64,000 bases of DNA, taken from positions 67,491 through 131,490 of the forward strand of contig JBBSFB010000005.1 in the NCBI GenBank assembly GCA_038239145.1, in the 5' to 3' direction. The position numbers were made by a program, and so were the translations under genes. This document shows, in pieces, positions 6,363-14,800 of the stretch (position 1 is the first letter of the stretch; each line of letters begins with the position of its first letter). The notes beneath the pieces are model-generated. The model did not search any database. It had not been told where the DNA came from and saw nothing but the letters and a program-made list of their open reading frames with translations. This DNA is from PALSA-610 sp038239145 (GTDB lineage: Bacteria > Actinomycetota > Acidimicrobiia > IMCC26256 > PALSA-610).

Positions 6363-8750
6363 TCACTCGGATCGCAGGGCACGGCCGACGCCGACGCGCG
6401 ACGCGGTGATGCCCGGGAAGAACGCGAGCGCGTTCACCACGAACAGTGCGCCGACGGCCGTCAACGCCACCGCGAGCGCGGGAACCGACGACGCCGGGGC
6501 CACCCCGAGCCCGCGTGCGACGTCGCCCCAGATCAGGCGACCGACGATCAGGCCCGCGGGAATGCCGAGACCGATGCCGACCACGCCGAGCGTCGTCGCC
6601 TGCCACTCGAGCGTCGCCCGCACCTGGCGGCGAGAGAACCCCAACGTCTTCAGGATCGCGAGCTCGCGCCGACGGCGACGGGACGCGACGATGATCGCGT
6701 GCCCGACCGCCACCGTCGCGAGACCTCCGAGGAACGCGGCCAAGCTCACCGGTAACCAGTCGATGCGGCGCAGGCGATCGATCTCGACCGGGACGACGGG
6801 AGCAGCCGCCGGGCCGAGGTTCGGCACGGCGTCGATCCGCGCGCGCACCGCCGGCCGATCGGCCCCGCGCGCGAACGTGCCGACGAAGAACCGGTTGAAC
6901 AGGTTCTGGTCGTACAAGGGCTTGTAGCCCGCGCCGGTGAACGCCGCGCCGTCGGCGAGGGGCTGGGTCGGACCGAGCGACGGGAACACCGCCCGGCCGA
7001 CGATCTCGTAGTCGAGCTTGCCTCTGCGTCCTTCGATTTGGACGGTGTCACCGATCCGTTTGCCGAGCACGTCCAGCGTCTTCGTCCCGACCGCGACCTC
7101 GTTCGGTGCGCTCGGCGCACGCCCGGAGATGATTTCCGGCGTAATGGACGCGCCGGTCACCCGCGTAAACGCGATCGCTCCGGTCGGGCGGCCGTCGATC
7201 TGGACGTTCTGCACGCAGAGCTCCGCCAGCGTCGCAATCCCCGGTTCGCGGTCCAGCCCGAAGCTCGAGCCTTCGCAGGGTGTGTTCGACGTCGTGTCCA
7301 ACGCGGTGAAGTCCCAACGGGATCCGAACGCACGGGGTGTCGAGGCGAGATCACGGAGGCTCGCAGCGAACACGACGACTGCGGTGACGCCGAGCACGCC
7401 GCACACCGCACCGGCGAACGCCGATCGCATCGGAACCGCGCTCGGGCCCCGCCCGGGCTCGAGGGCCATGCGCACACCATTCGTGACGGGTGGCGCCATT
7501 CCTGCCGCCGCGACGCGACCGACGACCCCGACCTTGTCGGAACGCACGACCGATGCCGTGACCGACGGTCGGGTCGCACGGTACGCGGCCGCGATCGCGA
7601 TACCGGCGACGACCGAGACGACGACGAGCACCCCGAGTGCGAGGACGGTCCAGTCGGCATGAAACCCGAGGTTCGGATCGGCGCGTCGGGCCACGCCGAC
7701 CGGGAAGCGGGGCGAGAGCAGGATCGCACCGATCGTCGAGAGAGCGGCGCCGCCGGCTGCGCCGACGAGCGCGCATGGCAGTACCGCCGCGACCTGCTGC
7801 CCGCGCGTGCATCCGAGCTCCCGCAGCGCGTCCTTGTCGTCGGTCGCGACAGAGATCTCGCGACCCAACGCGAAGGTGATCGCGACCGCTCCCGCCAGCC
7901 CGGCGACGGCGGCGGCAATCCAGAGAGCGCTCGCTACGACGTCGATGGCGTTGCTCGCGCCCAGCGTCTCGGTCGCGAGCCCCTGGGCACTGAACAGCGA
8001 ATCGCCCAACGTTTTCCGGATTGCCGCCAGCACGGCAGGTACGTCGCCGGGGGCGTCCGCGGTACGCACGCGGATACGCGAACCGAACACGCCGATGCGG
8101 TTGGCGTACGCCCGATCGAAGGCGGGAGTCAGCACAAGCAGGCCTCCGGATGCGCCGCGGTCCCCGAGATCGAGCGTGCGCCGCACGGTTCCCGCGACCC
8201 GCAGCCGCACCCGAGGTCCCGACGGGGCCCCGACGTTGGCGGCGCCGCGCAGCGTCGCTTCGACCTGCTTCGGCGAGAACGACTCGACGTCGAGCGGGCT
8301 GCCGGGCCGGAGATGTAGGCGCGCTGCGAAGGCCTCACCGATCGTGATCTGGTCGACGGCGTCCGGATCCGGGGCGTGCCCGGCGACGATGCGATCGCGA
8401 TCGATCGTCGTACCGAATGCCGTTCCGACCGGCGCGCCGACCTCCTCGAAATCGGGCGCGGCCGGAACGACCAGCCCGTAGGCCTGCATCGATGCCACGG
8501 CGACCACGCCGGGGATCCGGACGAGTTGCTGCAGCTGCGCGGGTGTCGATTCTGCGGCCAGCTCGATGTCGGCCGAGCGGCTCGTCTCCCGGAACCGGTC
8601 GAGCGAGGAGCCCGTACGCCGCGCGCCCGCGACCGCCCCCATCGTGAAGGCGCCGACCACACCGACGAGCACCGTCACCACGAGAATGCCGCGCCAACGA
8701 CGCCGAAGATCGTTCCCGGCCAACATCCCGACTGCGCCCACCATGGTCAC
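6363..8750 (-). CDS. FtsX-family ABC transporter permease (795 aa)
   Basis: Large two-module permease of the FtsX/MacB type. Membrane segment 1 is at about residues 22-44 (ILVVTVLVGVVGAFTMGAVAG), followed by an extracytoplasmic domain, a group of three membrane segments (about 260-390), a second extracytoplasmic domain and a final FtsX module near the C-terminus (VALTAVGALFVVNALAFFPG). The C-terminal cytoplasmic loop RRRRRELAILKTLGFSRRQV is a strong FtsX signature. Such permeases normally pair with a LolD/MacB-type ATPase, but no intact ATPase gene is in the window. Export of a lipid or peptide is typical. An in-frame ATG at 8744 is an alternative start. Confidence 0.88.
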   Translation of the reverse strand: MTMVGAVGMLAGNDLRRRWRGILVVTVLVGVVGAFTMGAVAGARRTGSSLDRFRETSRSADIELAAESTPAQLQQLVRIPGVVAVASMQAYGLVVPAAPDFEEVGAPVGTAFGTTIDRDRIVAGHAPDPDAVDQITIGEAFAARLHLRPGSPLDVESFSPKQVEATLRGAANVGAPSGPRVRLRVAGTVRRTLDLGDRGASGGLLVLTPAFDRAYANRIGVFGSRIRVRTADAPGDVPAVLAAIRKTLGDSLFSAQGLATETLGASNAIDVVASALWIAAAVAGLAGAVAITFALGREISVATDDKDALRELGCTRGQQVAAVLPCALVGAAGGAALSTIGAILLSPRFPVGVARRADPNLGFHADWTVLALGVLVVVSVVAGIAIAAAYRATRPSVTASVVRSDKVGVVGRVAAAGMAPPVTNGVRMALEPGRGPSAVPMRSAFAGAVCGVLGVTAVVVFAASLRDLASTPRAFGSRWDFTALDTTSNTPCEGSSFGLDREPGIATLAELCVQNVQIDGRPTGAIAFTRVTGASITPEIISGRAPSAPNEVAVGTKTLDVLGKRIGDTVQIEGRRGKLDYEIVGRAVFPSLGPTQPLADGAAFTGAGYKPLYDQNLFNRFFVGTFARGADRPAVRARIDAVPNLGPAAAPVVPVEIDRLRRIDWLPVSLAAFLGGLATVAVGHAIIVASRRRRRELAILKTLGFSRRQVRATLEWQATTLGVVGIGLGIPAGLIVGRLIWGDVARGLGVAPASSVPALAVALTAVGALFVVNALAFFPGITASRVGVGRALRSE

Positions 8751-8843
8751 GTCATTCGACTCGGATCGGGACCGGTGGACAAGGAGGACAGGGCTACTCC
8801 GGGAGGTGTGTTACCACCCCGCTGCCCGAGTTTCGTCGCTCAA

Positions 8844-11315
8844 CTAGGTGCGGGCGTCCGCTTCGGCGGGTTCGGGTGCCCGCGCCTCGAGGCGGTCGGC
8901 CGGGACTAACCCGCGCGACACCCAGTTGCGCTTGTCGGCCCAGACGAGCATCGGCGGCAGGATGACCAACGCGCTCAGGAGCGCGACGGCGAGATTGAGC
9001 GTCACGATCTGACCGAAGTCGTGCAGCAGCGGGAGCGACGACGTCGCGATCACGGCCACGCCGGCGATGGCGGTCAGGGCGGAGACGATGAACGCGCGGC
9101 CCGTGCGCGCCGCCGCGATGTCCATCGCATGCCTCGGCGCGTAGCCCCGGCCGCGCTCCTCCACGAACCGCAACAGGATCAGCGACGTGAACTCGGTGCA
9201 GGCCGCGACCACCAGCGGGCCGCCGACCGCCGTCATCGGGCTCAGCTTGAGGCTCAATGCGTACGCGAAGAGCGACGACGCGCCGACCGCGATCAGCACC
9301 GGCACGAGGGAGAGCAACGCTCGTATCACGCTGCGCAGCCGGAGCGTGAGGAACAAGAAGACGAAGAGGATCGCGACGTAGGTGAGGATCACTCGGTTCG
9401 CATCGAGGTTGTCGAGCAGCCCGACCCCGACGACCGCAAGACCCGACGGCGTCGCATGCACGTTCGCGGGCGGGTGCACCGTCGTCCGGATCTCCCGCAC
9501 GACCTTGGCCCGGGAATCGAGCCCGCTCGGCCCGGTCCGGAACACCACGTTCATCGCTCCGCCGCCGGGTGCGACCATGGTCAGCTGAATGTCCTTGGGG
9601 GCGACCGCGAAGACGGCGCGCACGTCGGCGGGCGTGGGTACGAGGTGCGTCGCGCCCGCCACGTCGCTCAGCTGGCTCACGGCGTTCACGAGACCCGATG
9701 CCGTCAGCAACGTGGTGGGATACGCCTGCAGCTGAGCCCGGGTAAACGAGTCGAGGAACGACAACGTTGCCGGCGAGTACACGTTGTTCGACTGCACGTA
9801 GACGCCGAGCTCGCTCGACGAGTGCACCTCCCGGTCGAGCACGTTCAGGTTCTTGATCACCTGCGAGTGCTGGTTCACCCATTGCTCCGGGTCGGTCTGC
9901 AGGACCAACTTGCCCTCGACGAGCGCGCCCCCCGCGAAGATCAGCAAGCTGAGCACGACGAGCGCCGGCGCGACACGGGCACTGAGCGATCCGAGCCACA
10001 CGGTCGCGCGGCCGAGGAAACCCTCGCGGAAGTCCGTACCCTTCGTGGGCGAGCGGTACTCCCGAATACCGAGGATCGCGAGCGTGCCCATGATGCTGTT
10101 GAGACAGATCGCAGCCACACCGATGATGAGGAGCAGGCCGAACTCGCGGAGCATCGGAACCTTGGCGTAGCGCAGGGACGCGAAGGCGAGGATCGCGTCG
10201 AGGGTCACGACCAGGAGCGCGGGGCCGAGGTTGCGCGCGGTCTCCTGGATCGGGTGTTCGGCCCGATCGATGACGACTTCTTCCTCGACCCGGGCGTGCA
10301 TCTGGATCGCGTAGTCGATACCGATACCGAGCATCACCGGGAGCCCGGAGATGGTGACGATCGTGAGCGGGATACCGAGATACCCGGCGACGCCGAACGC
10401 CCAGATGACGCCGATCAGCACGATGCCGAGCGGAAGAAGGCGCCAGCGCACCCGGAAGAGCAGGAGCAAGATGACCGCCATGATCCCGATCGCGATCAAC
10501 GCCAGCGTGGTCATGCCGCCGGTCAGGTAGTTGTTGAGATTTTCGAGCAGCGCCGGCGCGCCCGTCGTGGTGATCTGCGCGTGGTCGAAGTGCAGCGACC
10601 TCGCCGAGGCGGTGATGAAGTCGGCGGCCTTGCCCTCGTCCTTGATCGACTGGTTGCCCCGCAGCCGAACGACGAGCTGCGCGTGCCGAGTGTCGGGGAA
10701 GAGCGCGAGCAGGGGCGTCCGGATCGGCGTCGGATCGTTTGGGAGCGGGTTGTCGTAGATCAGGAAGTCGAGATACTTACGGTTCGTGATCGTGCGTTGT
10801 GCGGGCGGGATCGCATTAAGGCGCTGGATCGTCGCGAGGGCGGCCGTGCTCCGTGCCGTCTTTCCCTTCGCCGACGGATCGCGCGCGATGTCGGCCGCCA
10901 GGATCTTGCCGACGACGCTGCTGGTGACATCACCGTTCGTACCTTTGATGAGGTTCACGTTCCACTGGAGCGCGCTGAGCGGCGTCACGACGTTCAGCAC
11001 CCGGGGCGACCTGTCGATCTCGCGGGCCACCTTGGTCCATTGTTGGACGTCGTTGGGCGTGAACAGCTCTGCGACCGTGTGGCCGGGATCCATCGTGACG
11101 AGCGTGAGCATCGCCTCGCCGCCGAACAGCTTCTGATAGGCGACATTGTCTTTGTAGACCTGGTCGCTCTTGTTCAGATAGTTGCTCTGGTCGGTCGAGA
11201 ACTTCAGCTTCGTTGTGCCGTAGCCGAGGCCGAGCGTGAGGATCCCGCCGACGACCATGACCGCGATCCAGTGCTTCCCGAGGCTGAGCCCGAGCCAGGA
11301 CCAGAACCGCTGCAC
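8844..11315 (-). CDS. MmpL/RND-type exporter (823 aa)
   Basis: Hydrophobe exporter of the MMPL type with two similar halves, each with one membrane helix, a periplasmic porter loop and five further helices. Helix 1 is at about residues 16-34 (IAVMVVGGILTLGLGYGT). The proton-relay region of the first half reads PVMLGIGIDYAIQMHARVEEE, with the characteristic Asp-Tyr pair; the second half has CTEFTSLILLRFVEE, where the Asp is replaced, as in many MMPL proteins. The 823-residue length is typical. Lipids or other hydrophobic molecules are the usual cargo. It lies 93 nt upstream of the FtsX permease on the same strand, so a joint envelope-lipid export unit is possible. Confidence 0.9.
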   Translation of the reverse strand: MQRFWSWLGLSLGKHWIAVMVVGGILTLGLGYGTTKLKFSTDQSNYLNKSDQVYKDNVAYQKLFGGEAMLTLVTMDPGHTVAELFTPNDVQQWTKVAREIDRSPRVLNVVTPLSALQWNVNLIKGTNGDVTSSVVGKILAADIARDPSAKGKTARSTAALATIQRLNAIPPAQRTITNRKYLDFLIYDNPLPNDPTPIRTPLLALFPDTRHAQLVVRLRGNQSIKDEGKAADFITASARSLHFDHAQITTTGAPALLENLNNYLTGGMTTLALIAIGIMAVILLLLFRVRWRLLPLGIVLIGVIWAFGVAGYLGIPLTIVTISGLPVMLGIGIDYAIQMHARVEEEVVIDRAEHPIQETARNLGPALLVVTLDAILAFASLRYAKVPMLREFGLLLIIGVAAICLNSIMGTLAILGIREYRSPTKGTDFREGFLGRATVWLGSLSARVAPALVVLSLLIFAGGALVEGKLVLQTDPEQWVNQHSQVIKNLNVLDREVHSSSELGVYVQSNNVYSPATLSFLDSFTRAQLQAYPTTLLTASGLVNAVSQLSDVAGATHLVPTPADVRAVFAVAPKDIQLTMVAPGGGAMNVVFRTGPSGLDSRAKVVREIRTTVHPPANVHATPSGLAVVGVGLLDNLDANRVILTYVAILFVFLFLTLRLRSVIRALLSLVPVLIAVGASSLFAYALSLKLSPMTAVGGPLVVAACTEFTSLILLRFVEERGRGYAPRHAMDIAAARTGRAFIVSALTAIAGVAVIATSSLPLLHDFGQIVTLNLAVALLSALVILPPMLVWADKRNWVSRGLVPADRLEARAPEPAEADART

Positions 11316-11461
11316 ACGACCTCCGTCGTTCGGAAAACGTTCGAGACACTACTGATATCGGCGCAGGTGTGGCGCGATTGCGCGATTTCAGTGACCGAGA
11401 TCGATTCCCGCCCCCGCCCCACCGCCGCTACAACCAGGTGTTGCCTACAACCACGTGTTGT

Positions 11462-12247
11462 CTACAACCACGTTTTAATCGCGTAGCCGATCGCGACGGC
11501 AAAGCCGATCAGTACGACGAAAGCGCGCAGACGCGCGGGTTGGATCGATCCCGCGAAACGACCGCCCACGCTGCCGCCGACCACGCTCGTGATCGCCATC
11601 ACGAGCGCGGCGACCCAGTACACGCGCCCGGAGAAGAGGAAGAACACGGCTGCGGTGGCGTTGATCGCGAACGCGAGCACTTGCTTGAGCGCGTTCAGGC
11701 GGTCGAGCGAATCGTGCACGAGGATGCCGAGCACCGCCAACAGCATGATGCCGAGGCCGGCGCCGAAGTACCCGCCGTACACCGAGACCAGAGCGACGGG
11801 AGCGAACAGCCAGCGCGGATCCGCGGGTGGGTTCGTCGGATCGACAATCTCCGTGGTCGGCCGGCCAATGCGTAGCGCGCCCCGCAGCCGATCCTGCACC
11901 GCCAGGAGCGCGGTCGCGACGAACAGCAGCACGGGGATGAGCACGCGGAAGGCGTCGTCACTGGTGAACAGCAAGAGGATCGATCCGGCCAAGCCGCCGA
12001 TCGCGGCCGCGACGAGGAGCGCGCGAACCCGGTTCGACTGACCTTGGAGGGCGCGGCGCTGGGCCAGTGCCCCACCGAGGTACCCCGGACTCAACGCGAC
12101 CGTGTTCGTGACGTTCGCAGAGACTGCGGGCAGTCCCAGCGCGATGAGGATCGGGAAAGAGATCAGGGTGCCCCCGCCCGCCACCGCGTTCACTGCGCCG
12201 GCCGCGAATCCGCCGCCACCGGCGAAGATGATCTGGAGCGGAGTCAT
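11462..12247 (-). CDS. TauE/SafE-family anion permease (261 aa)
   Basis: Membrane protein with about eight hydrophobic segments and the TauE/SafE signature at the N-terminus (FAAGAVNAVAGGGTLISFP), where the AGGG turn is diagnostic. The second-half repeat carries YGGYFGAGLGIMLLA. Members export sulfite, sulfoacetate or other organic anions. I used the ATG at 12247, which starts the protein two residues before the first helix; the frame continues upstream but is antisense to the glyoxalase-fold gene. There is no same-strand gene directly upstream, so it probably has its own promoter between 12247 and 12329, shared with the divergent gene. Confidence 0.9.
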   Translation of the reverse strand: MTPLQIIFAGGGGFAAGAVNAVAGGGTLISFPILIALGLPAVSANVTNTVALSPGYLGGALAQRRALQGQSNRVRALLVAAAIGGLAGSILLLFTSDDAFRVLIPVLLFVATALLAVQDRLRGALRIGRPTTEIVDPTNPPADPRWLFAPVALVSVYGGYFGAGLGIMLLAVLGILVHDSLDRLNALKQVLAFAINATAAVFFLFSGRVYWVAALVMAITSVVGGSVGGRFAGSIQPARLRAFVVLIGFAVAIGYAIKTWL

Positions 12248-12328
12248 CCCGACAGTGTGTAGTCGACGCACCCGTTTCCGACGGAACCACCTGTGGCACT
12301 CCGGTGCGGTTCGCGACCAGAGTGGGGA

Positions 12329-12691
12329 ATGACCCGTTTCCTCAAGAGCCGGACCACACTGGGTGTACGCGACGTCGCCGCCTCGATCAAGTTCTACGAG
12401 AAGGCCCTGGGTTTCACGGTCCTGCACACGATGGGTGAACCCCCGACGTTTGCGATGATCGCGAACGAAGACACGGGCCTGGGGCTCGGCCAGGTCGACG
12501 ATCCGGCCGTGGCCGCGTTCGCCGGTTGCTATTTCGACGTCGAGGGCGTGGAGGAGTTGCACGACCGTTGCGTCGCGGTCGGCGCCACGATCACGAACCC
12601 GCTGACGCATCAACCGTGGGGTAACTACGACTTCGTGGTCGCGGATCCCGATGGTCACCAACTCGCCTTCGGCGAAGTTCCGGAGCGGTAG
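12329..12691 (+). CDS. Glyoxalase/bleomycin-resistance (VOC) fold protein (120 aa)
   Basis: Single VOC module: TTLGVRDVAASIKFYEKALGF opens the first beta-alpha-beta-beta-beta unit and VADPDGHQLAFGEVPE closes the second, with the Asp-Pro-Asp-Gly-His turn typical of metal-binding members. Family roles range from glyoxalase to dioxygenase and drug binding; nothing indicates the substrate. The start is the ATG at 12329. It ends 2 nt before the GTG of the F420-type oxidoreductase, so the two are surely co-transcribed and probably translationally coupled, with the TauD-like gene next. Confidence 0.88.
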   Translation: MTRFLKSRTTLGVRDVAASIKFYEKALGFTVLHTMGEPPTFAMIANEDTGLGLGQVDDPAVAAFAGCYFDVEGVEELHDRCVAVGATITNPLTHQPWGNYDFVVADPDGHQLAFGEVPER

Positions 12692-12693
12692 GC

Positions 12694-13572
12694 GTGCGCG
12701 CACCGATGCAAGTCACAGGAACAGGTGTGTGGTCGAGTCATCTCCGGTACGGCGACACCGCCCGGATCGCCGACGCGGCCGCGGAGCTGGAAGACCTCGG
12801 GTACTCGGCGATTTGGATCCCCGACGTCGGCGGCGACGTCCTCGGGTCCGTCGAACTGCTGTTGCAGGCCACCCATGGCCTCGTCGTCGCGACGGGCATC
12901 CTCAACATCTGGATGCACGAGCCCGCCGACGTCGCCCGGCAACGGGCGGGATGGAGCGAGGATTGGCAGAGCCGCTTCCTGCTCGGCCTCGGTGTGAGTC
13001 ACGCGCCTCTGATCGACCACGGGAATCCCGGGCGCTACACGAAGCCGTTCTCGAAGATGATCGACTACTTGGACGGCCTCGACGGCGCCGAGGTGCCCTT
13101 CCCCGTCGGCGCGAGAGTGCTCGCAGCGCTCCGGCCCAAGATGCTGGGGCTGGCGCGCGAACGTTCCGCCGGCGCCCATCCCTACTTCGTCACCCCCGAG
13201 CATGTGGTGCGGGCCCGCCAGACGCTTGGCGCCGACCGCACGATCGCAGTCGAGCTCGCGGTCGTGCTCGATGCCGATCCGTCGTCGGCGCGCGAAACGG
13301 CGCGTCACCACACGGCCATCTACGCGAACCTGCCGAACTACACGAACAACCTGCGCGAGTTCGGCTTCGGCGACGACGACTTCGCCGACCGGGGCAGCGA
13401 CCGGCTCGTCGATGCCATCGTGGCCTGGGGTGACGTCGACGCCATCGCCCGCCGGGTGCAGGGGATGCGGGACGCGGGCGCCGATCATGTGTGCATACAG
13501 GTCATCCGGCGGGACAACGAGGTTCCCGGCGCCGAGTGGCGTGAGCTCGCGCCCGTGCTCGTCCGGGCGTGA
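12694..13572 (+). CDS. LLM-class, probably F420-dependent, oxidoreductase (292 aa)
   Basis: Luciferase-like TIM-barrel oxidoreductase. Typical family features are the N-terminal strand and helix GVWSSHLRYG, the ELEDLGYSAIWIPDVG segment (second barrel strand), LVVATGILNIWMHEP, and RFLLGLGVSHAPLIDH, which contributes to the deazaflavin/flavin pocket. TIGR03620-type F420 oxidoreductases look like this, which favours F420 over FMN (inference from resemblance). It starts with a GTG immediately after the VOC gene. Substrates of such enzymes are often xenobiotic-like or lipid carbonyls. The TauD-like gene follows after 40 nt. Confidence 0.85.
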   Translation: MRAPMQVTGTGVWSSHLRYGDTARIADAAAELEDLGYSAIWIPDVGGDVLGSVELLLQATHGLVVATGILNIWMHEPADVARQRAGWSEDWQSRFLLGLGVSHAPLIDHGNPGRYTKPFSKMIDYLDGLDGAEVPFPVGARVLAALRPKMLGLARERSAGAHPYFVTPEHVVRARQTLGADRTIAVELAVVLDADPSSARETARHHTAIYANLPNYTNNLREFGFGDDDFADRGSDRLVDAIVAWGDVDAIARRVQGMRDAGADHVCIQVIRRDNEVPGAEWRELAPVLVRA

Positions 13573-13612
13573 TCGACGGGCGGATCCGTCCCCGACGGTT
13601 TACGCTTCCGAC

Positions 13613-14425
13613 GTGCTGACGATCGAGCCCCTCACCGCGACGATCGGCGCCGAGATCGGCGGGGTCGACCTCGTCGGCGACGCCGACGACGAGACCATCG
13701 CGCAGATCCGCGCCGCGCTCCTCGCGTGGAAGGTGATCTTCTTCCGCGACCAGCACGACCTCGACCGCGATCGTCACGTCGCTTTCGGCCGGCGCTTCGG
13801 CGACCTCGAAGTGCATCCGCTCACCCCTGCCAATCAGGACCAACCCGAGATCTTCGTGCTGCCGTCGGGAGGCGAGCTGCGCGCACCCGACGTGTGGCAC
13901 AGCGACGTGACCTGGCGACCGGAACCGTCGCTGGGCTCGATCCTGCGCATCGTCGAATCACCTCCGCTCGGAGGCGACACACTGTGGGCCGACATGGGCG
14001 CGGCCTACGACCTGCTCGACCAAACCACGAAGGAGCAGACCGCCGACCTCGTCGGTCTCCACGACTTCGTCCGGGTCTTCGGGCGCCACCTCTCGCCGGG
14101 GGACCAGACGAAGCTGCGCGAGAAACACCCGACCGCCGAGCATCCCGTCGTGCGGACCCATCCGGAAACCGGGCGGCGCACCATTTACGTCAACCGCGGG
14201 TTCACGTGCGGTATCAAGGGCATGGACGACGGGGACGGGCAACGACTCCTGCGGCGCCTCGAGCACACCGCGACGATCCCGGACGTGCAGTGCCGGTTCC
14301 GTTGGAGCCCGGGAAGCGTTGCCTTCTGGGACAACCGTGCGACGCAGCACTGCGTCAGCAACGACTTCTTGCCGAACCGCCGCGTCATGGAGCGGGTTAC
14401 GGTCGCGGGCGATCGCCCGTACTGA
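13613..14425 (+). CDS. TauD/TfdA-family 2-oxoglutarate-dependent dioxygenase (270 aa)
   Basis: Fe(II)/2-oxoglutarate dioxygenase. The metal triad is visible: VWHSDVTW gives His and Asp, and the distal His is in TQHCVSND. The 2-oxoglutarate-binding Arg lies in NRRVMERVT near the C-terminus, and VIFFRDQHDLD is the conserved N-terminal strand. These enzymes hydroxylate next to a sulfonate, ether or amine so that the product falls apart. The frame runs further upstream but the GTG at 13613 gives the standard N-terminus (LTIEPLTATIGAEIGGVDL). It is the third gene of the VOC-F420-TauD run, a plausible small catabolic operon. Confidence 0.92.
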   Translation: MLTIEPLTATIGAEIGGVDLVGDADDETIAQIRAALLAWKVIFFRDQHDLDRDRHVAFGRRFGDLEVHPLTPANQDQPEIFVLPSGGELRAPDVWHSDVTWRPEPSLGSILRIVESPPLGGDTLWADMGAAYDLLDQTTKEQTADLVGLHDFVRVFGRHLSPGDQTKLREKHPTAEHPVVRTHPETGRRTIYVNRGFTCGIKGMDDGDGQRLLRRLEHTATIPDVQCRFRWSPGSVAFWDNRATQHCVSNDFLPNRRVMERVTVAGDRPY

Positions 14426-14575
14426 CGAACCGCCTTCGGCGCTCCGGCGCAACGGGCGGGGGAACGAGCGGGTCCCTTCGTCGGACCAGTCGCCGAGTCG
14501 GCCCACGGCACTCCTGCGCGTATCGGTATTGACATAGGAGTTGATGGCGGCGCGGACTTTCCACGCGGTGCACGG

Positions 14576-14800
14576 CTACGCGCCGGATCGGTTGCGGAAC
14601 CCAGTGAAATATCCCCGAACGCGGGCGACGGGCGAATCTTTCGGCGGTTCGGCCGGCGGGGGCGGCGCCGGCGGCTCGACGCCGAGATCGCGCAGGTAGC
14701 GCACCGTCTCGGTCCATTCGCGCCCGTCCGCACGATACCGGGACGCGAGATGACGGACGCGATCAGTGATCGCGGTCGACGCGCGTGAGCGTGCCCCAAT
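14576..14800 (-). CDS. Possible small Pro-rich ORF downstream of the Mg-transport ATPase
   Basis: The last 60 codons of an open frame on the minus strand look protein-like: TDRVRHLASRYRADGREW, then a proline run and a basic end (RGYFTGFRNRSGA). It overlaps the end of the ATPase gene, which would fit a coupled downstream gene, but I find no ATG, GTG or TTG in a sensible place; only upstream ATGs deep inside the ATPase gene exist. It may be a real small protein with an unusual start, or chance. Confidence 0.3.
   Translation of the reverse strand: MGARSRASTAITDRVRHLASRYRADGREWTETVRYLRDLGVEPPAPPPPAEPPKDSPVARVRGYFTGFRNRSGA

Noticed and set aside
9021..11486. Long plus-strand open frame (over 800 codons) opposite the MmpL gene
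   Set aside because: Its translation is almost only Arg, Asp, Glu, His and Gly with no hydrophobic core. It is the complement of the MmpL coding frame in GC-rich DNA, while the minus strand shows clear MmpL motifs.
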